A stretch of 64,000 nt of DNA, taken from NCBI RefSeq assembly GCF_030463535.1, contig NC_132887.1:19139358-19203357 (forward strand), in the 5' to 3' direction. The notes beneath the pieces are model-generated. The model had not been told where the DNA came from and searched no databases. It was given only the letters and a program-made list of their open reading frames with translations. The stretch is from Salminus brasiliensis (lineage: Eukaryota > Chordata > Actinopteri > Characiformes > Bryconidae). Position numbers and translations under genes: made by a program. Below, piece by piece: positions 33,113 through 46,367 of this stretch (positions are counted from its first letter, which is position 1; every line of letters starts with the position of its first letter).

Positions 33113-34119
33113 CAATTGTTTAAGCTGATGATCTTGAAATCTGCAGTTGTTTAGAAATAGCTCCCAGAGAAATGTATATGTGTAGCAGATATGGTTGAAT
33201 GGATCTACCTCTTCCAATGTGGTGGTTAAATCTAAAAAAGGACTTGATATGACAGCAAGGCAATGCAAGACGCCACACCGCTAATGATGTGAAGGGGTGT
33301 ATTGAGAAGTGAGAATGTTCAGGTTCAGTTTAAACAATATTGAGAATCACAGATTGAGGCCGTCACCAGTATCAGGGAAGAACCTGCAGACCACTGATGG
33401 ATATCTTTAGTTGTCTGTTTTTCATCGTTAGCACAAATAATAACGACCACCATTAACGTTAACTGCTGTAATTGTTTCTAAACAGCTTTACTGAATGTTG
33501 TAGCAACGGTGACACTCTCCTAACAAACTTCAGTAAATACGGACATGTTTTATGTTACTTGTCACAGCTCATTCTGATGTGATTGTTCTCAATCCAGTCC
33601 ACATGTTTGTTCCCAGTTCTTGATTGCCTGCCTCAGCTGTGTTGATCAAAGGAAAGCATCAAAGCTGTAAACTAGCTGTGGGTCCTGTCTGTAGTAAACA
33701 AGTCAGGATGCTTTTCTTTTTTCCTGGGTCTGTCATTTTTGCTGATATCCTACAGTCAACAGTACAATGACTCAACACCAGGGAGGCAAAACAGCACATG
33801 TGAAGGAACAGTGCAATGTCACCATATGCAAAAGTGAACATGTGCATGCAAACAGCAACCAGGAACATATGTGCACACACACTCACCTACACAAGTACAC
33901 TGTAAAACTTACCAGCATATTACTGTCAGCTTATTTGCCAGTTAATAGCTATAAATATACAGTGCTTGACAGCAAGAGATTTTACTATCATTTTACATTC
34001 AAATCACAGTAACACTTCTGATCACACATTCTGCTCCTGTATATAGATCATACTTGATTTTCATAGCATACAACATTTTTATAATACTGTATTAATAAGC
34101 ACTTTATTTGGAATGCTAT
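33113..34119. other. Intergenic, no gene seen
   Basis: No recognised gene. 33230-33290 is probably the remnant of another element. Confidence 0.45.
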
Positions 34120-34950
34120 ACTAATGCTGGGAAGGGCCTCCTTTTCCTCCCAAACCCGCTTCAGGTCTTCATGGTCCAGATTTCACAAGATGTTGGAAAC
34201 ATTCCTTTGAGATTCTGGTCTGTATTGACATGATTGCATCATTCAGTTCCTGCAGATTGTTCAGGAGTATGTTCTTGCTGTGAATCTCCCGTTCTTCCAC
34301 ATTCCACAGGTGTTCTTATTAGATCCAGTCACTGGGAACGCCTGGAGAACACTGAACTCGCTGTCATGTTCATGAAACAAGTTTGAGATATGTTTGCTTT
34401 GTTCATGCTGGACCTGGATTCTGAGTAAACTCTTAAGACTGTTGTGCTGAACATTCCAAGAGAGCATCAGTTCTAGAAATACCCACACCAGCCCTTCGGA
34501 CACCAACAATCATGCCATGCTCAAAATCACTGCGATCACGGCTGTGTTGAAACTGGAAATAGCTAGCTGTCCACGCTAGCAGTGTAATGATAAAGGTCCC
34601 TGGAACCAAATCATGAAGGCAACAAAACGTCCTGACATTGCCAAGGTATCGACAGATGGATAAGAGTGTTTAGCTGTGTAGCAGCTATTGGCATTTTCAC
34701 CCAATAAAATAGAGGCTAGACTTTAATTCAGACATGGCTGGGCACCTTCCTGCCTCAGAATCCTGTCTGAGAAGGCAGCATTTCTTATATTCCAGACACA
34801 GCCAACATTTGTTTTCCAAATCTCATGATTGATGTGTATATGACCTGAAGCTGCAGGCCCGAATCTGCATTTGACTCCATTGGTTGAATAGTTGACTTCA
34901 TGAATGAGTAGATGTACAGGTAGTCCTAATAAAGTGCTCAGTGAGTGTAT
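34120..34950 (-). mobile_element. Internally deleted fish DNA transposon
   Basis: AAGGGCCTCCTTTTCCTCCC, TTCACAAGATGTTGGAAAC, ATTCCTTTGAGATTCTGGTC, AACACTGAACTCGCTGTCAT and the exit CCTAATAAAGTGCTCAGTGA with GTGTA occur in the order of a common teleost transposon read in reverse. Most of the transposase-encoding middle is missing. I do not assign a superfamily. Confidence 0.6.
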
Positions 34951-36465
34951 GTTTATAATAAAGTAATTATTATTATTATAATATGGCACATAAGCAAAAA
35001 AGTATAGAAAGTGTAAACCTAAAGTAGATTTATATTAAAAATGTCAGCAAATTATAGTCATTATAGTCAGTTCAGCTGTCAGTACTTTAGTGTACACAAC
35101 TGACACTAACAGCTGGCATAAGCCTCACTGTTGGAAGTGCAGTCAGTGCACCTGCATGAAAAGACACTACCCAGAAAGCCTAGGCCAAAGCCAACATTGA
35201 CTCACAGGAGCGTTGGTAACTACACTGAATATGCCTGTCATCTGCACACATCCAACCCTAAACATACATCATTTTCTGGCCAAAAACCAACCAGCCAGCA
35301 GTGGTCCTGCGTTAAGTAATTACCTCTAATGAAGGACCAGAGGAATAGACACAATGTGTAGACCACAATGTGTAGACCAAGAGATCAACACCAGCCAGCA
35401 AAAAATGGCCCACAATCCTCCAAAAGTGGCATATAACATAGCACTGGCACTGTGAGTGAGCCAAACATTGTTGTCAAAAGTTGTGGGTAATTTCTGGCAA
35501 TGGCAGGTTAAAAGTGGCCCTTTTATGGCAATAAACTGGTTGAGTTTACAACAGCATCTGGCCATTTTCTGTGCCATTATTCCGTACTGTACTCATGTAA
35601 GAACCAGGTTTGGGCCATCTCAAATATGCTGGCTTGGTATGTTCTAACCTGTACACCAACCAAGTGTACCAACTAAGTAGGTGCATCTAATATGGTGCTC
35701 TGTAAGGGTAACAAGCCATGTTGGTTTCACTGCTGTGCTGAGAATGTCCCAGCACCCAGATAATACCTGATCAGTGCTGATCCTATAATGGCCTTCTACT
35801 GCTAAATGGCACCAAAGGCAGCAGAAAAATTGTTCATCAAAAGTTGGGCTACACTCAGGAATTGCAAACCTATAAAGAGTTTTTCATGTGGTGTTCCCAT
35901 TATGTAGCTCAATGCTCCCAGATTAAAACCAGAGAAACGCAGTACTATACTGTAATTTAAGACAACAGTATGTCATTATTAATATTTAGCGTAAAATTAC
36001 AACAGAGTATGGAATACTTATTCCATATGAATGCCAGATGGAGAAAGCAGGGAACCATTTTAGACCTGCACTTACAAAAGTCTTTCATACACAATAGATT
36101 CTTTCACTGTACTGTACTGACCCAAAATCCCTGACATGGTAATCCAAACCAAACATTTAGTGTAAAATATGGCATGTGTTACTCTAAAGCCTTGTCTTCA
36201 TGCTGGATCAACATTAGATCCCAAGACATGTTGCAAAGTCCTACTGCCAACAATCACAGAGTCTTGGAGGAAAAGCCCCATTAACCCGTCTAGCACATAT
36301 AGCTCCTTTACATGCTTTTACATGCTCACTGGCACAGTTTCCCTATGGTCACACCATGTAGCCTGAACAAAGTCCAAACCCACAATGGCAGAATACAGAA
36401 GGAACTGGAGCTGAGTAATATCACCATGTATCCATGAATAACGCAATGTCAACATGAGCAATACC
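34951..36465. other. Intergenic, no gene seen
   Basis: No recognised gene or RNA. Mixed AT-rich sequence. Confidence 0.45.
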
Positions 36466-36943
36466 TACACTACATGTCCAAATGTTTGTGGACACACCTT
36501 CTACTGCTGGGAGTTGAATGCATTCAGCTACTTTAAGGTTAACTTTAAGTCATGCAAATGCACACACAGCTTGTCTAATCCCTGTGGAGACGTACTGCCA
36601 CACTCTGGAGCAGAGTTCTATTGGCATGAACTTGCTGGCACCATACTTAATCCCAGGTGTGGACTAGAGGGGTATAAAGCCCCTCAGCGTCAAGCTGTGG
36701 TGCAGTGAAACTGTGTTCTCTGGAATGACTGTGCTCCATCCAATACATGTGGGATGACATGGGATCATCCAACATCCTGACCTCAATGCTGAATCCTAAA
36801 TGCTATAAGCAATGCTTTAGAATCTAGAAGAAAGCTTTCCCTGGACAGTAGGGACAGTTACTCCAAAAGAAGCAGGATAAACTGTTTTCAATACCCTTGA
36901 TTTCAGAAGACACCATGTCCCAATACTTTTGTCCACATCATTT
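36466..36943 (+). mobile_element. Family-A element, + orientation
   Basis: It starts CTACACTACATGTCCAAATG, has GGGGTATAAAGCCCCTCAGC near 36669, CCTGGACAGTAGGGACAG near 36840, and ends GTCCCAATACTTTTGTCCAC. Confidence 0.85.
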
Positions 36944-38104
36944 TTCAATATAAATGTGCTTCTGAAATAAAGAAAGGAAGGAACTGCCCCAGTGTGAGTG
37001 ATGCTCATAAATGTGCTTTGACTGATGGGTGATTTCTGTAAACTTGACATGCTGGCAGAGTGGAATTAGTGAAGCTGACAGTCAGTGTTAAAAAAACATA
37101 CATGTAAAAAGCAGATTTATCAGTACCAATAACATCACAGTGCACTGTGTTCTGTTCACATTAAATACTATAATTGTCTTCTTGATAAGATAATAAAGGA
37201 ATCTCCCTGTTAAACTGTGTGAGATTACGGGTGTGTGCACACTAGTGTGCGTATGTGTGCCCTTTTTCACCTTTGACTCATCGTCTCGGTATCATTCTCT
37301 AACATCTGTTTTTCCAGGCCACACAAAGACCAGACCCCATTCAGTCCACCTGTAATACCCTTGTTCTCAGCACCTCCACCCCTACAGCTAGCGATGACCT
37401 CAGCCCCACTGTCACTGCCTGTTTTTAAGGAGGCCCTGATTGCTTTATCAAAGGTGGCTGTGTTTGTTTATATTGCTCTCTCCTCTTTGCTCTACACCCA
37501 GATCCATCATCCACACCTACAAATATCCTGCTCATAAAAATGTCCATTAACTCTGCTTTCATGTGCTCATTGGATGGTCTCAAATCCCACTTGAAGTGAA
37601 GTGGTAATTATGGTGCATTTGAATGATCCTCACCCATCATAACCTATAAACTCAAGTAACATGGAGCGGGCTTGAGTTTATGACTACCAAATGGCACTTG
37701 AATGGCATGTTGTAAATAGAAGTGGTAAACTCAGATGTTCAGTGTTACTGGAGATTAGAAGCTGTGATGCCCCCAATGGCCCCTGCATTCTCGAAAATCA
37801 TGTGCAGATAGACCAAGCTGGTTTTGGTCCACCCCAGCAGATACTTAAACCAGCTGCCAATGAGTTCCTCAACACATTTATCAGTAATATTCAACTTTCC
37901 ATGCTGGTGAGAACCAAATGGTTAGCTACTTTCCTAGTCCATTTGGTAACCTTAAGTTTTTTTTTACTTCACTGACCTGTAATAAGGATATTAGCAACTC
38001 TACAGCTGCTACTCCAGGGTCAGCACATCAGAAACTGCATAATGTCTGGTAAAGAGGGTAGGAAAAAGCTCATGAGAACTGCTTAACAAGTCATATTTAT
38101 TTAA
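36944..38104. other. Intergenic, no gene seen
   Basis: Nothing recognised. The 94-codon + frame at 37691-37975 has no family likeness. Confidence 0.45.
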
Positions 38105-38300
38105 CAGTGTGTGATATCACTCTACCGGATAAGTCCACATGTTTCTTTTACTTTCAGTGATGGTTCTGTATTTCTCAGCTTGTCCAGAAATGCATGCATA
38201 CAGCGTTTCCTTTGAGGGTGGCTTAAAGCATGAATTACACTTTTCAACTGTAGGGGGAGCCCAGGAGCAAAAAATATCAATTATACTCACATAATACATA
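38105..38300 (-). repeat. Family-B repeat, minus copy
   Basis: Inverted relative to 24805-24980: ACTCTACCGGATAAGTCCAC, GATGGTTCTGTATTTCTCAG, AGCATGAATTACACTTTTC and AGGGGGAGCCCAGGAGC. Confidence 0.75.
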
Positions 38301-40571
38301 AATAAAAACATAATTGTAAAATGTCCCCCACTGTAAAAATATACCAACAGCAAATGTAATGTAAGCAAATGTGTATGGCCTTATCGATGGCCACTAAAAG
38401 TACATTTTTTAAGAACGTTAAAAGAATTTTTTTGCAATATTTCTAATATAACAGTGTAGCTTTTTTCTGCAGCCCCCATAGCCATTCCACTGGCAGAGAG
38501 GTGAAGATTCATATTATTTTCACTAAGATAATCAGTTTGTCATGCCATATAAACATTTTTATCATGTAACATCGTTGACACGCTGGACTTTCACCGGGTT
38601 ATTTTCTATGTGGGGTTGGAATAAAATCAGGTAGGTGGTCTTTACTCAGAGAAATTGTAGTCATTCAGGAAACAGCTCACATTAGCTATTTTGCTAGCTA
38701 GGTCAGCATTTGGAGCCATAAATCACAGTTCCTACATCTTGTTTGTTTGGGTTTTATCCCAAAGTAGAGGGCAGTCAGTGCAGCCCTGGCCTCTACTTTT
38801 CTATTGACTTACACTTCAGAGTTTTGTGATTTCACAAGATTAAAGTTCACCTAGATGAGCCTGACGCAAAGCATAAATAAGCACTTCCAGAAGCAAATAA
38901 TTTTTTTCATAAATATATTGTTATATTTATATTGTTTTATATTGTTTTCTGTTACGTGATAGCGACTGTATCGGCAAGCAGATTTCATTAGTTTAGGTTT
39001 AGACTGACTAAGGCACTGCTGGCTCTCAGTGTGTAAAATATTGTGACTCGTGTTGAGCTGCTAATGAGCAATGATGGGTGAAATGGGGGGAGATGGAAAT
39101 CCCTGCTGTGAAAACAACTCACACCTCTCTACAAGAAGAGACGTGTCAAGATAAAACAGATAGCATAAGAAGCCAAAAGGCAGCATTCTTAATCTCAACC
39201 GTTCATGCACACCTTCAACAATAAGAACTTGCATTTTAACTCAATAAAAATCCCTTTTATAAATATTATCTTGCTTACTGATCTATGAAGACACCTGGAT
39301 TCCCTATAAACATACACATCACTAACATTACTGAAGAAAAAACTGGAAAGCTCAGCTGAGGGACGGTGAAAAAAAGTACCTAGTTTTAAAATGCAGATAA
39401 ACAACAAGTAAATTAGCTGACATTTAAGAGAACACTGTATGAACCTGCAGACAGATTCATTACGAAATCTAAGACAATCTGAGACATTTGGATATCAGAT
39501 CTCAGTTCAGTCCAAACGTAACTTCTATCAAATGAATGTTAAACTTGTAAATGCAGTCTGTAAGACTAGTCTATTAGCTATAGCCTTCAATCAGTCTGCA
39601 CTGAACAGCACACATACTGCCCTGTGAATGTGGCTTGGCTTGACTTTGCCAGGATTCGTCTTACTTCGCCTTGTCCTTTCACATTTCACACAAACGATTA
39701 CCTGACACCCCTCACACCTGCAGTATTTCTACAGTAGTAGAGGGTTGGCACCTAATCAAGAATGAGCAGGGCCCTGCGGGTGCTGAGATCAGATAATCCT
39801 GTCAATGATAACTGAGAGGAAAGAGACTAAGACGGGGGGGGAAATCATTAAGAAGTTGCACGGTCTTCTGGTCCTGCTGTCAACAGTGGTGGGAAAATAA
39901 AGCTCAGTGGAAAATCTCTGATGGTAAACCTCACAGTCTCTAAAGCATGGAGGTCCAAACAGGACAGATGAACATAATTAGAAGGTAGGTAAGGTGGTCT
40001 AGGCTTGAGGTGGAGATGAAACAGACACTGCTTGCCCGTAAGGTGTGTCTCTTCAAAATTACGTTACGGCAATAAAACATCGGATCTCCCTCTCAGCACA
40101 CCAAAGTGCTGTGCATTCAATGTCATTGTGGCCAATGTGAGTCGTTGGCTGAAAAAAAAATGTTGCCAAAAAGTTATTTTTTACAACTGTATCATTCTGT
40201 TGAACGCTGTTGCTAAGAACGCTAAACGCTGTAGGTTACAGCCAACCGATACCTTCTGGAATGAATTCTTGGCATAGTTGAATAATTAGAGTTTCGTAAG
40301 TGGAGCTGACATATCGTGAACCTGAAACACCAAAACCAAAACAGACCTGTAAAAAAGTCTTGACTCATTTTATTAACACCTTCAACGCACATATACTAGC
40401 CATTTTAGCCCTATAGTCCTAAGCCAGCAAAGTTCCAAAATGTAACAGCCATTTCGGTAGAATATGGTGTTGTTCATAGGCCAGAATCTAGCCGCTACTT
40501 TTCAGAACATGGGTTGCTATGCAAACCAGGCTTTATGACCAAGCTTTGCAATGTCCACAGAAGGTGGGGAA
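38301..40571. other. Intergenic, no gene seen
   Basis: AT-rich with no recognised element. Chance ORFs only. Confidence 0.45.
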
Positions 40572-40671
40572 GCGAGTGGGTAATAAGCAGGTACTAGGCA
40601 AAAAGCTAACCCAGTCAACCGGTTACAATTCTTTCAGCTAACTAACCACACAATGTGCCGAGAGGACATTG
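40572..40671 (+). repeat. Dispersed 'GCTAAAAGCTAACC' repeat, copy 2
   Basis: AAGCAGGTACTAGGCAAAAA, GCTAACCCAG, TTACAATTCTTTCAGCTAAC and CACAATGTGCCGAGAGGACA parallel copies 1 and 3. Confidence 0.6.
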
Positions 40672-40785
40672 AGAGGACAACAAGAGGACAACAATTGTCC
40701 ATTGATGCGTTACTGACATTAAGTAGATTTGCTGTTGACATGTTACATCAAGTAAACTTAAAATGTTCCATCTTACTTTAAGCAA

Positions 40786-41075
40786 AACCTAATCCAGCCA
40801 AAGCCCAACCTTACCCTGGGCCCTAACCTAAACCTCAACCTCAACCCAAAACCTAGTCCTAACCCTCATTATGGCCGTAATCCTAACCTCAACTCAAAAC
40901 CAACTACATATCCCTCATCCGGAACCGAATCCTAACCTTAACTTCAATCCAAGACCTAACCCTAACCCTCACCCTGGCCCTAAGCCTAGTATCAACCCAA
41001 AATCTAATCTTAACCCACATCCAGAACCTAATCCTAACTTTAACCTCAACCCAACATCCAACGCCCCTTAATCTT
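40786..41075 (+). repeat. Degenerate telomere-like (CCTAAC)n tract, C-rich strand on +
   Basis: About 290 bp is built of CCTAACC, CCTCAACC, CCTTAACC and CCAAAACC variants, with CCTAACCCTAACCCTCACCC at about 40956 matching the vertebrate telomere C-strand. The 66-codon Asn-Pro-rich frame within it is a by-product. Confidence 0.8.
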
Positions 41076-41705
41076 AGTCTAATCCAGTTAAGATAATTAA
41101 ATTAAGGTGAATTCCAGACTGTTAGATGATCAGGTTATCATCAGCTGAATAGATCTGAACGTGGACTCTCCAGATTTATGCTGTTAATTAAAAGTCTCTT
41201 GATAATTTACTGAATGTATTCAGATGCTACATCACCGAGAGGATGTTGACGTGTTACTGAGAGACTGATGAGTGTTTATTCCATCCAAAAAGGACTACTC
41301 CAAATAAAGTGTCACCCAAACAACAAGCCACTTGTTGCAGAAATACTTGATGCATATTGTATAAAAGGAATCGAACTTGAGAGGGAGTGTATTATCATAA
41401 GAATTGTGGTCATATGGGAGTTTATATTGTGTGTTTTACCACAGTTTTAGTCAATCGGATTATAGAGGCAGTTTTATAACAAAGCTTTTACCAGGGGTAG
41501 GGAATTTCACATCAGCTGTTCCACATTAAGCAGCAGCATATGCAGCGAATATGCATAACACAATTAAAACAACAGCATCAAGGAGCAGAGTTCCCAGACA
41601 AGCAACATGCCACAACAGTTAGATCAGTGTGTTCTGTCACTTATCAATTGGGTTTATTATTCATCACTGTCTGTGTGTGTAGGCTGTGTGAGAGTGAGTG
41701 TGTGT

Positions 41706-41743
<38 letters not shown>

Positions 41744-42774
41744 ATGCTGTACTGTGCATGAAAACAAATGGTTGCCATGGTGTGTTTGATCAGCACACAG
41801 GTTGGTCAGACGCTCTGCTATCTTTTCAGGGATGAGTCAAACATGGATAGGCCAAGTTCACAGCAATGTTTGCCTAATGCAAAGTGACCACAAGCACACA
41901 AAACAGCACACACGCACACTCACACACACACACACAAGCAAAACCAAGTTATTTTCATAGCAGTGACACATGTTCAGGAACTTGTATGGTGGGAATACAG
42001 TAGTCATCTTCCTGTACAATATGGACTACAGCTGCATTCTTCTTTGTTCTTTATAGTCCACGAAACTGCAGCACAGTCCATCGCTTTCTGCCACGCCAAG
42101 TAAATACTACATGCTCTACCTGTGCCAGCGTCATTTTTCTGTACTTTCATGAGTCAATTCTTATTCCATTGTATTACAATGGCCACAGAGCTTGCTCATC
42201 TTTCATAAAGCACTACCCAGTCCACCAACAAAGGTGATTCCCAGCACTCCAAACTCTATTATATATCTATTCAGCGAGAATTCAATTCTTGCATTCATCA
42301 CTTTTCAGTAGGTATGGTCTGCAGCACTGATAATAAGAAGACGTCATAGGCATTTGAATAAACTTAATCAGTAGAAGGTAAGCATTCCTATGTTCACAAT
42401 TTCAGTGTTTTGCATAGGAATTCTAGTGGCTGTTTCAAAAAGCATTTAGTGTATCCCAAATCCAAATGGGCTAAATACAAGGGTGGGCAATTCTGGTCCT
42501 GTAGGGATGGATTCTTGAACAGTTTTTTTTTTTTTTTTTTGGCGTTTTCCTGCTCAAGCACCCCTGATTCAACTCACCTGTTAATTGCATGAAAATCAGC
42601 AAACTGTGCTGGACTCTGGCCCTCTTTGAACATCCCTGCTCTAAACTGTTACATAACGGTCTTGACTCATTAACATGCAGCCAGCCCACTAGCAAAAGCC
42701 TAAGCGTACCAGCTACTTTAAGAGAAGATGGAAGCAAGGCTAAAAAGGATAAAAGCTAACACTAGGGCCAAGCC
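41076..42774. other. Intergenic; (TG)n at 41695-41742, CA-rich at 41898-41938, poly-T at 42521-42540
   Basis: Simple repeats only. No gene recognised. Confidence 0.55.
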
Positions 42775-42848
42775 AGTGAGGCAAGCAGGTACTAGGCTAA
42801 AAGCTAACCTTAGACTACAATCTTTGCACACTGTGCTAAATGGACACA
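42775..42848 (+). repeat. Dispersed 'GCTAAAAGCTAACC' repeat, copy 3
   Basis: GTGAGGCAAGCAGGTACTAG, then GCTAAAAGCTAACC and CACACTGTGCTAAATGGACA, as in copies 1 and 2. It lies 480 bp before the crip1 TATA box. Confidence 0.6.
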
Positions 42849-43216
42849 GAGAAGACCCACAGGGAGGGAAGAGAAGGCTAGCTTGTTTGGTCGAGTTTTT
42901 TCTTGTATGTTATGTGAATGGGTGGGGTCATGTGCTTCGCCTATCTTAAAAAAAGATGGCACCAGGAAACACTATGGGAATAAGGCAAGCTGGCAGAGGC
43001 AGTGTGATGCAGTAAGAAATGATAAAATACTCATTACATGTAAATGACTGACTAGTCAAATTGTAATCTAATTTTTATCATTACATTCAGTGGAGTAATC
43101 ATAAGTCCCACCCATTTCCACTGGTCCCCAGAAGAAGCTAAATACATGTCAGCACACACACTGCCAAACACACGGCGCACACCCAGCCCATGCCTCCTCC
43201 TCTTCTTCCTCGGCGG

Positions 43217-43222
43217 TATAAA
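43217..43222 (+). promoter_or_regulatory. crip1: crip1 TATA box
   Basis: TATAAA lies in a GC-rich setting (CGGCGGTATAAAGC), 108 bp before the ATG. The start of transcription would be expected near 43245-43255, giving a 5'UTR of about 80 nt. The upstream 100 bp is C-rich (CTCCTCTTCTTCCTCG). Confidence 0.75.
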
Positions 43223-43329
43223 GCAGGTGGCCACTGTTGCTGCTGCTGCTGTTCCCTGCTCTCCTCTGTCCTCTGTGTGTCCACCACGGGATTTCCACTG
43301 GCCAGGAACTTTACCAAAGCTCTGCCACC

Positions 43330-43369
43330 ATGCCCAAGTGCCCCAAGTGCAGCAAGGAAGTGTACTTTG
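43330..43369 (+). CDS. crip1: crip1 exon 1 (start, first CxxC)
   Basis: It encodes [13 protein letters not shown] plus one base, then GTAAGG. The first zinc pair is CPKC. The 5'UTR runs from about 43247 to 43329. Confidence 0.96.
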
Positions 43370-44822
43370 GTAAGGAAATGTACTTTTGATTAACTGTGTT
43401 TTTAATGCAGAAAAGTGACATTTTTAGTTGAAAATGAGAAATAAAGAGTAAATGTAGCTCATTTTTTAGTTCTAAAGAGCAATTTTACCAAGAATAAGAG
43501 TTAACGTGATCAGGCACGTACCAGCAGTGTTGCCACTGCACTGAAAGGGAGTGTCAAGGAAGTATGCAGAGATAAGACATGTGCTTTCTGCATTTGAACT
43601 CATTTCCTGTTTTCACTGAACGTACATCTGGAACTGAGAGAACTGAAGAAAATACGTTATTAACTGTGGTTTAGTTACAGTTCTCTCTCTTGTATGTCGA
43701 AAGAGACCAAACCATTCTGTTGTAAGTTGTAATTCAATCAGTCAGAGCACAAGAAAATGCTTTACCAGCAGGTCCGAAGGTGGCTGCAGTGCACTTCTGA
43801 GGAAACCCTTCAGAATTACATTAACGCTTGTTACACTAAAGAAAACTGGGCATAGGACTGACTTAATTCAGTGCAAATGTCTGCATTGGTTTATATGAAT
43901 AGATCCAATTACATCAACACAATCAGAGTCAGCTTACTTGCTCATGGCAATGACTGTGTTCAGATGCTTGACTGATGTGGAAACTGCACACATAGTGGAA
44001 TTGAGTTCATTCAAAGCACGTTTACTGTGCAAGTAAACCGACAGATGATGATGTTAAAACATTGTTTTTGAAACAATTCAGGACCAAAAACAATTAAAAA
44101 ATGACTTTTTTACAGTAAAATTAACATGAAAAAACTATCATATCCCAGTCTGAGAACAAATCTTATACTAGGACACATGAACTATCACATTCACATTGTT
44201 TATCACTTTGGAGATGATCCTTCAGTCAGGAATAAGACGATCTGAAGGCTAAAGGCCCTAAAAATGTATTAATTAGTATTTTGGCTGCTGTTAGAATTGT
44301 GAGGCCCAAAATCTCTAGCAGTGCCTCTGCCCACAGTCCATTGACCTGGAGTGAGTTATGGTGGACAAGAACTTACAGTGAACCCCCTCTGGAGTGTCTC
44401 TTTTATTATAAGCCTGTCTTGAAAAGTCATTAAAAGGAGCCGAACGTGAGTTTTGTCGCATTTATAGATTTTCTTCTTAGCAGCAAAACACGAGGACGCA
44501 TTTTTATGTCAGCTTTTCCAGCTTTTATTTAGAAATAAAAAGCTGGACCCATGTTTAAAACCAACTATAGATGAGATAGGCCTGTCTGGATGTAGGATCA
44601 AATAGATAAACAACGATAAAAAACACATCTGGAAACTATATCTTAAGTCCCAATAGACCTCTGTAGATCTCTGCTGAACCCATCCTGAACGGATCAGAGG
44701 AAAATCAGTTAGGATGTGACCTGCTCAGCTTCATCTGCCTTCAGTCTTGGTTTTCTTTCTTCAGTCGCCGAGCAGAGGGTTTTCCCCTGAGGCCTGAACT
44801 CTCACTGAGGCCAGAATACAAA

Positions 44823-44857
<35 letters not shown>

Positions 44858-46331
44858 CTCTTTACTGTATGTCTGGGCTCCAGGTCACTGTCCTGTCAGC
44901 AGGATGAATTGATCCTCTATTCTCTCTTTTGCTTTTCCCTCCCTGCAGATTTACTGCGCAGCCTCTGCCAAAGTAAACGCTCCTGGTTGTTTCATTACAG
45001 TTTCCCTGTTAACATGTAAAAGAATGGATCATTCTCTTTGGTATGAAAGTAGACTGTCAGCGTTCTCTCACAGTTTTATAGTTCATATCCGTCATTTGTG
45101 CAGGTTTGCATGAATAGATGCTCTTCTGCTTGCCTCCATCTGGGAGGTAGCAAAAACAACTGGACTCCTAATAATGCCATTAGACACTCATCAGTGGTGG
45201 AAGCCAGGAACAAACAAAGACGTTCACACATGTTGAGCGTTTCAGTGAGTGAAAGCTCTCATGCAATACCAAATAAAGTTCCAAAAAAAGCATTTTCTGT
45301 TCAGTTAATTATGCTTTCTAACTAAAAATATCAACGTGATTTTCCTTAAGGTTTCTGTCTCATTTCTACATTAATTTGCCTTCCACTGCTTGCTGCACGC
45401 TGAGCCAAATAACCTCCTTCTCAGCGGTGAAACACAGCATTAATGCCTGCTCTCCTCACACTCGCTAAGACTCTAATGTTCAGATGGAAGCAATCATGCT
45501 ACTGCTGCTTTGCTGAAGGAGGCTGAGCACTGTGTTCTTCCAGAGGGAGAAAAACAATAAAAAAAATCCACTACCCTGAGAAGAATCCAACATCCCTCGC
45601 ATTTACCTCCCACAACTATGGCAGAAAGCGTGGTTTGAGAGAAAGGAGAACAATCTCTTTACCCAGCAAAATCCAGAGTGTTGAAATCATCTAAAAGATT
45701 ACAGTGGATTTGGGTCCAGCTGGATATAACTAAACACTGTAGGTGCTAATTCAGAACATTAGGTGATAATTCAGATACCATTGACCTTTGATGTGTAGAA
45801 TCTGGACAACTACCAGTCGTCATAATAGAACGGGCTGCTCCTCAACACCCATTTCTGATGGAGGCCTGGAACTATAAGATATAGTCGAAGCACAATCCAG
45901 GGATTGTGTATTGTTTGTCTCGATGCTTTCAATACATGCCAAAGTCTCCTAATCATCTTTATTAGCACTTTATCTACAAGACTTCAACTCAGCACCAAAA
46001 AATGTGAGACTTGTATGAAGAAAGCTCTGGAACCATTCCAGAGATGCATTACCCTCTAAATCAGTGCACACTAATCCACCTTCTGGAGATCTAGTTTAGT
46101 TCCAACTTTAATCAGCCAACTAATCAGTGCTCCTCAGGTATTGGATGATGTACGTTTTTTGGATTTCTGAGTTTTGGGCTCAAGCTGAACTTGGCAGGAA
46201 GGTCTGCAGGAAAAAAAGTCTGTAAATGATCCTATTTTAAAGAAAGGAAACCCAAGAACCATTTCCATCCAGCACTGTCATTTTCCCTTGTGAGGGTCAC
46301 TTATTCTGTCACCAAAGAGCTTTTCCATTGC

Positions 46332-46367
<36 letters not shown>

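Noticed and set aside
40871-41071. 66-codon Asn-Pro repeat ORF
   Set aside because: It is a translation artefact of the telomere-like tract.
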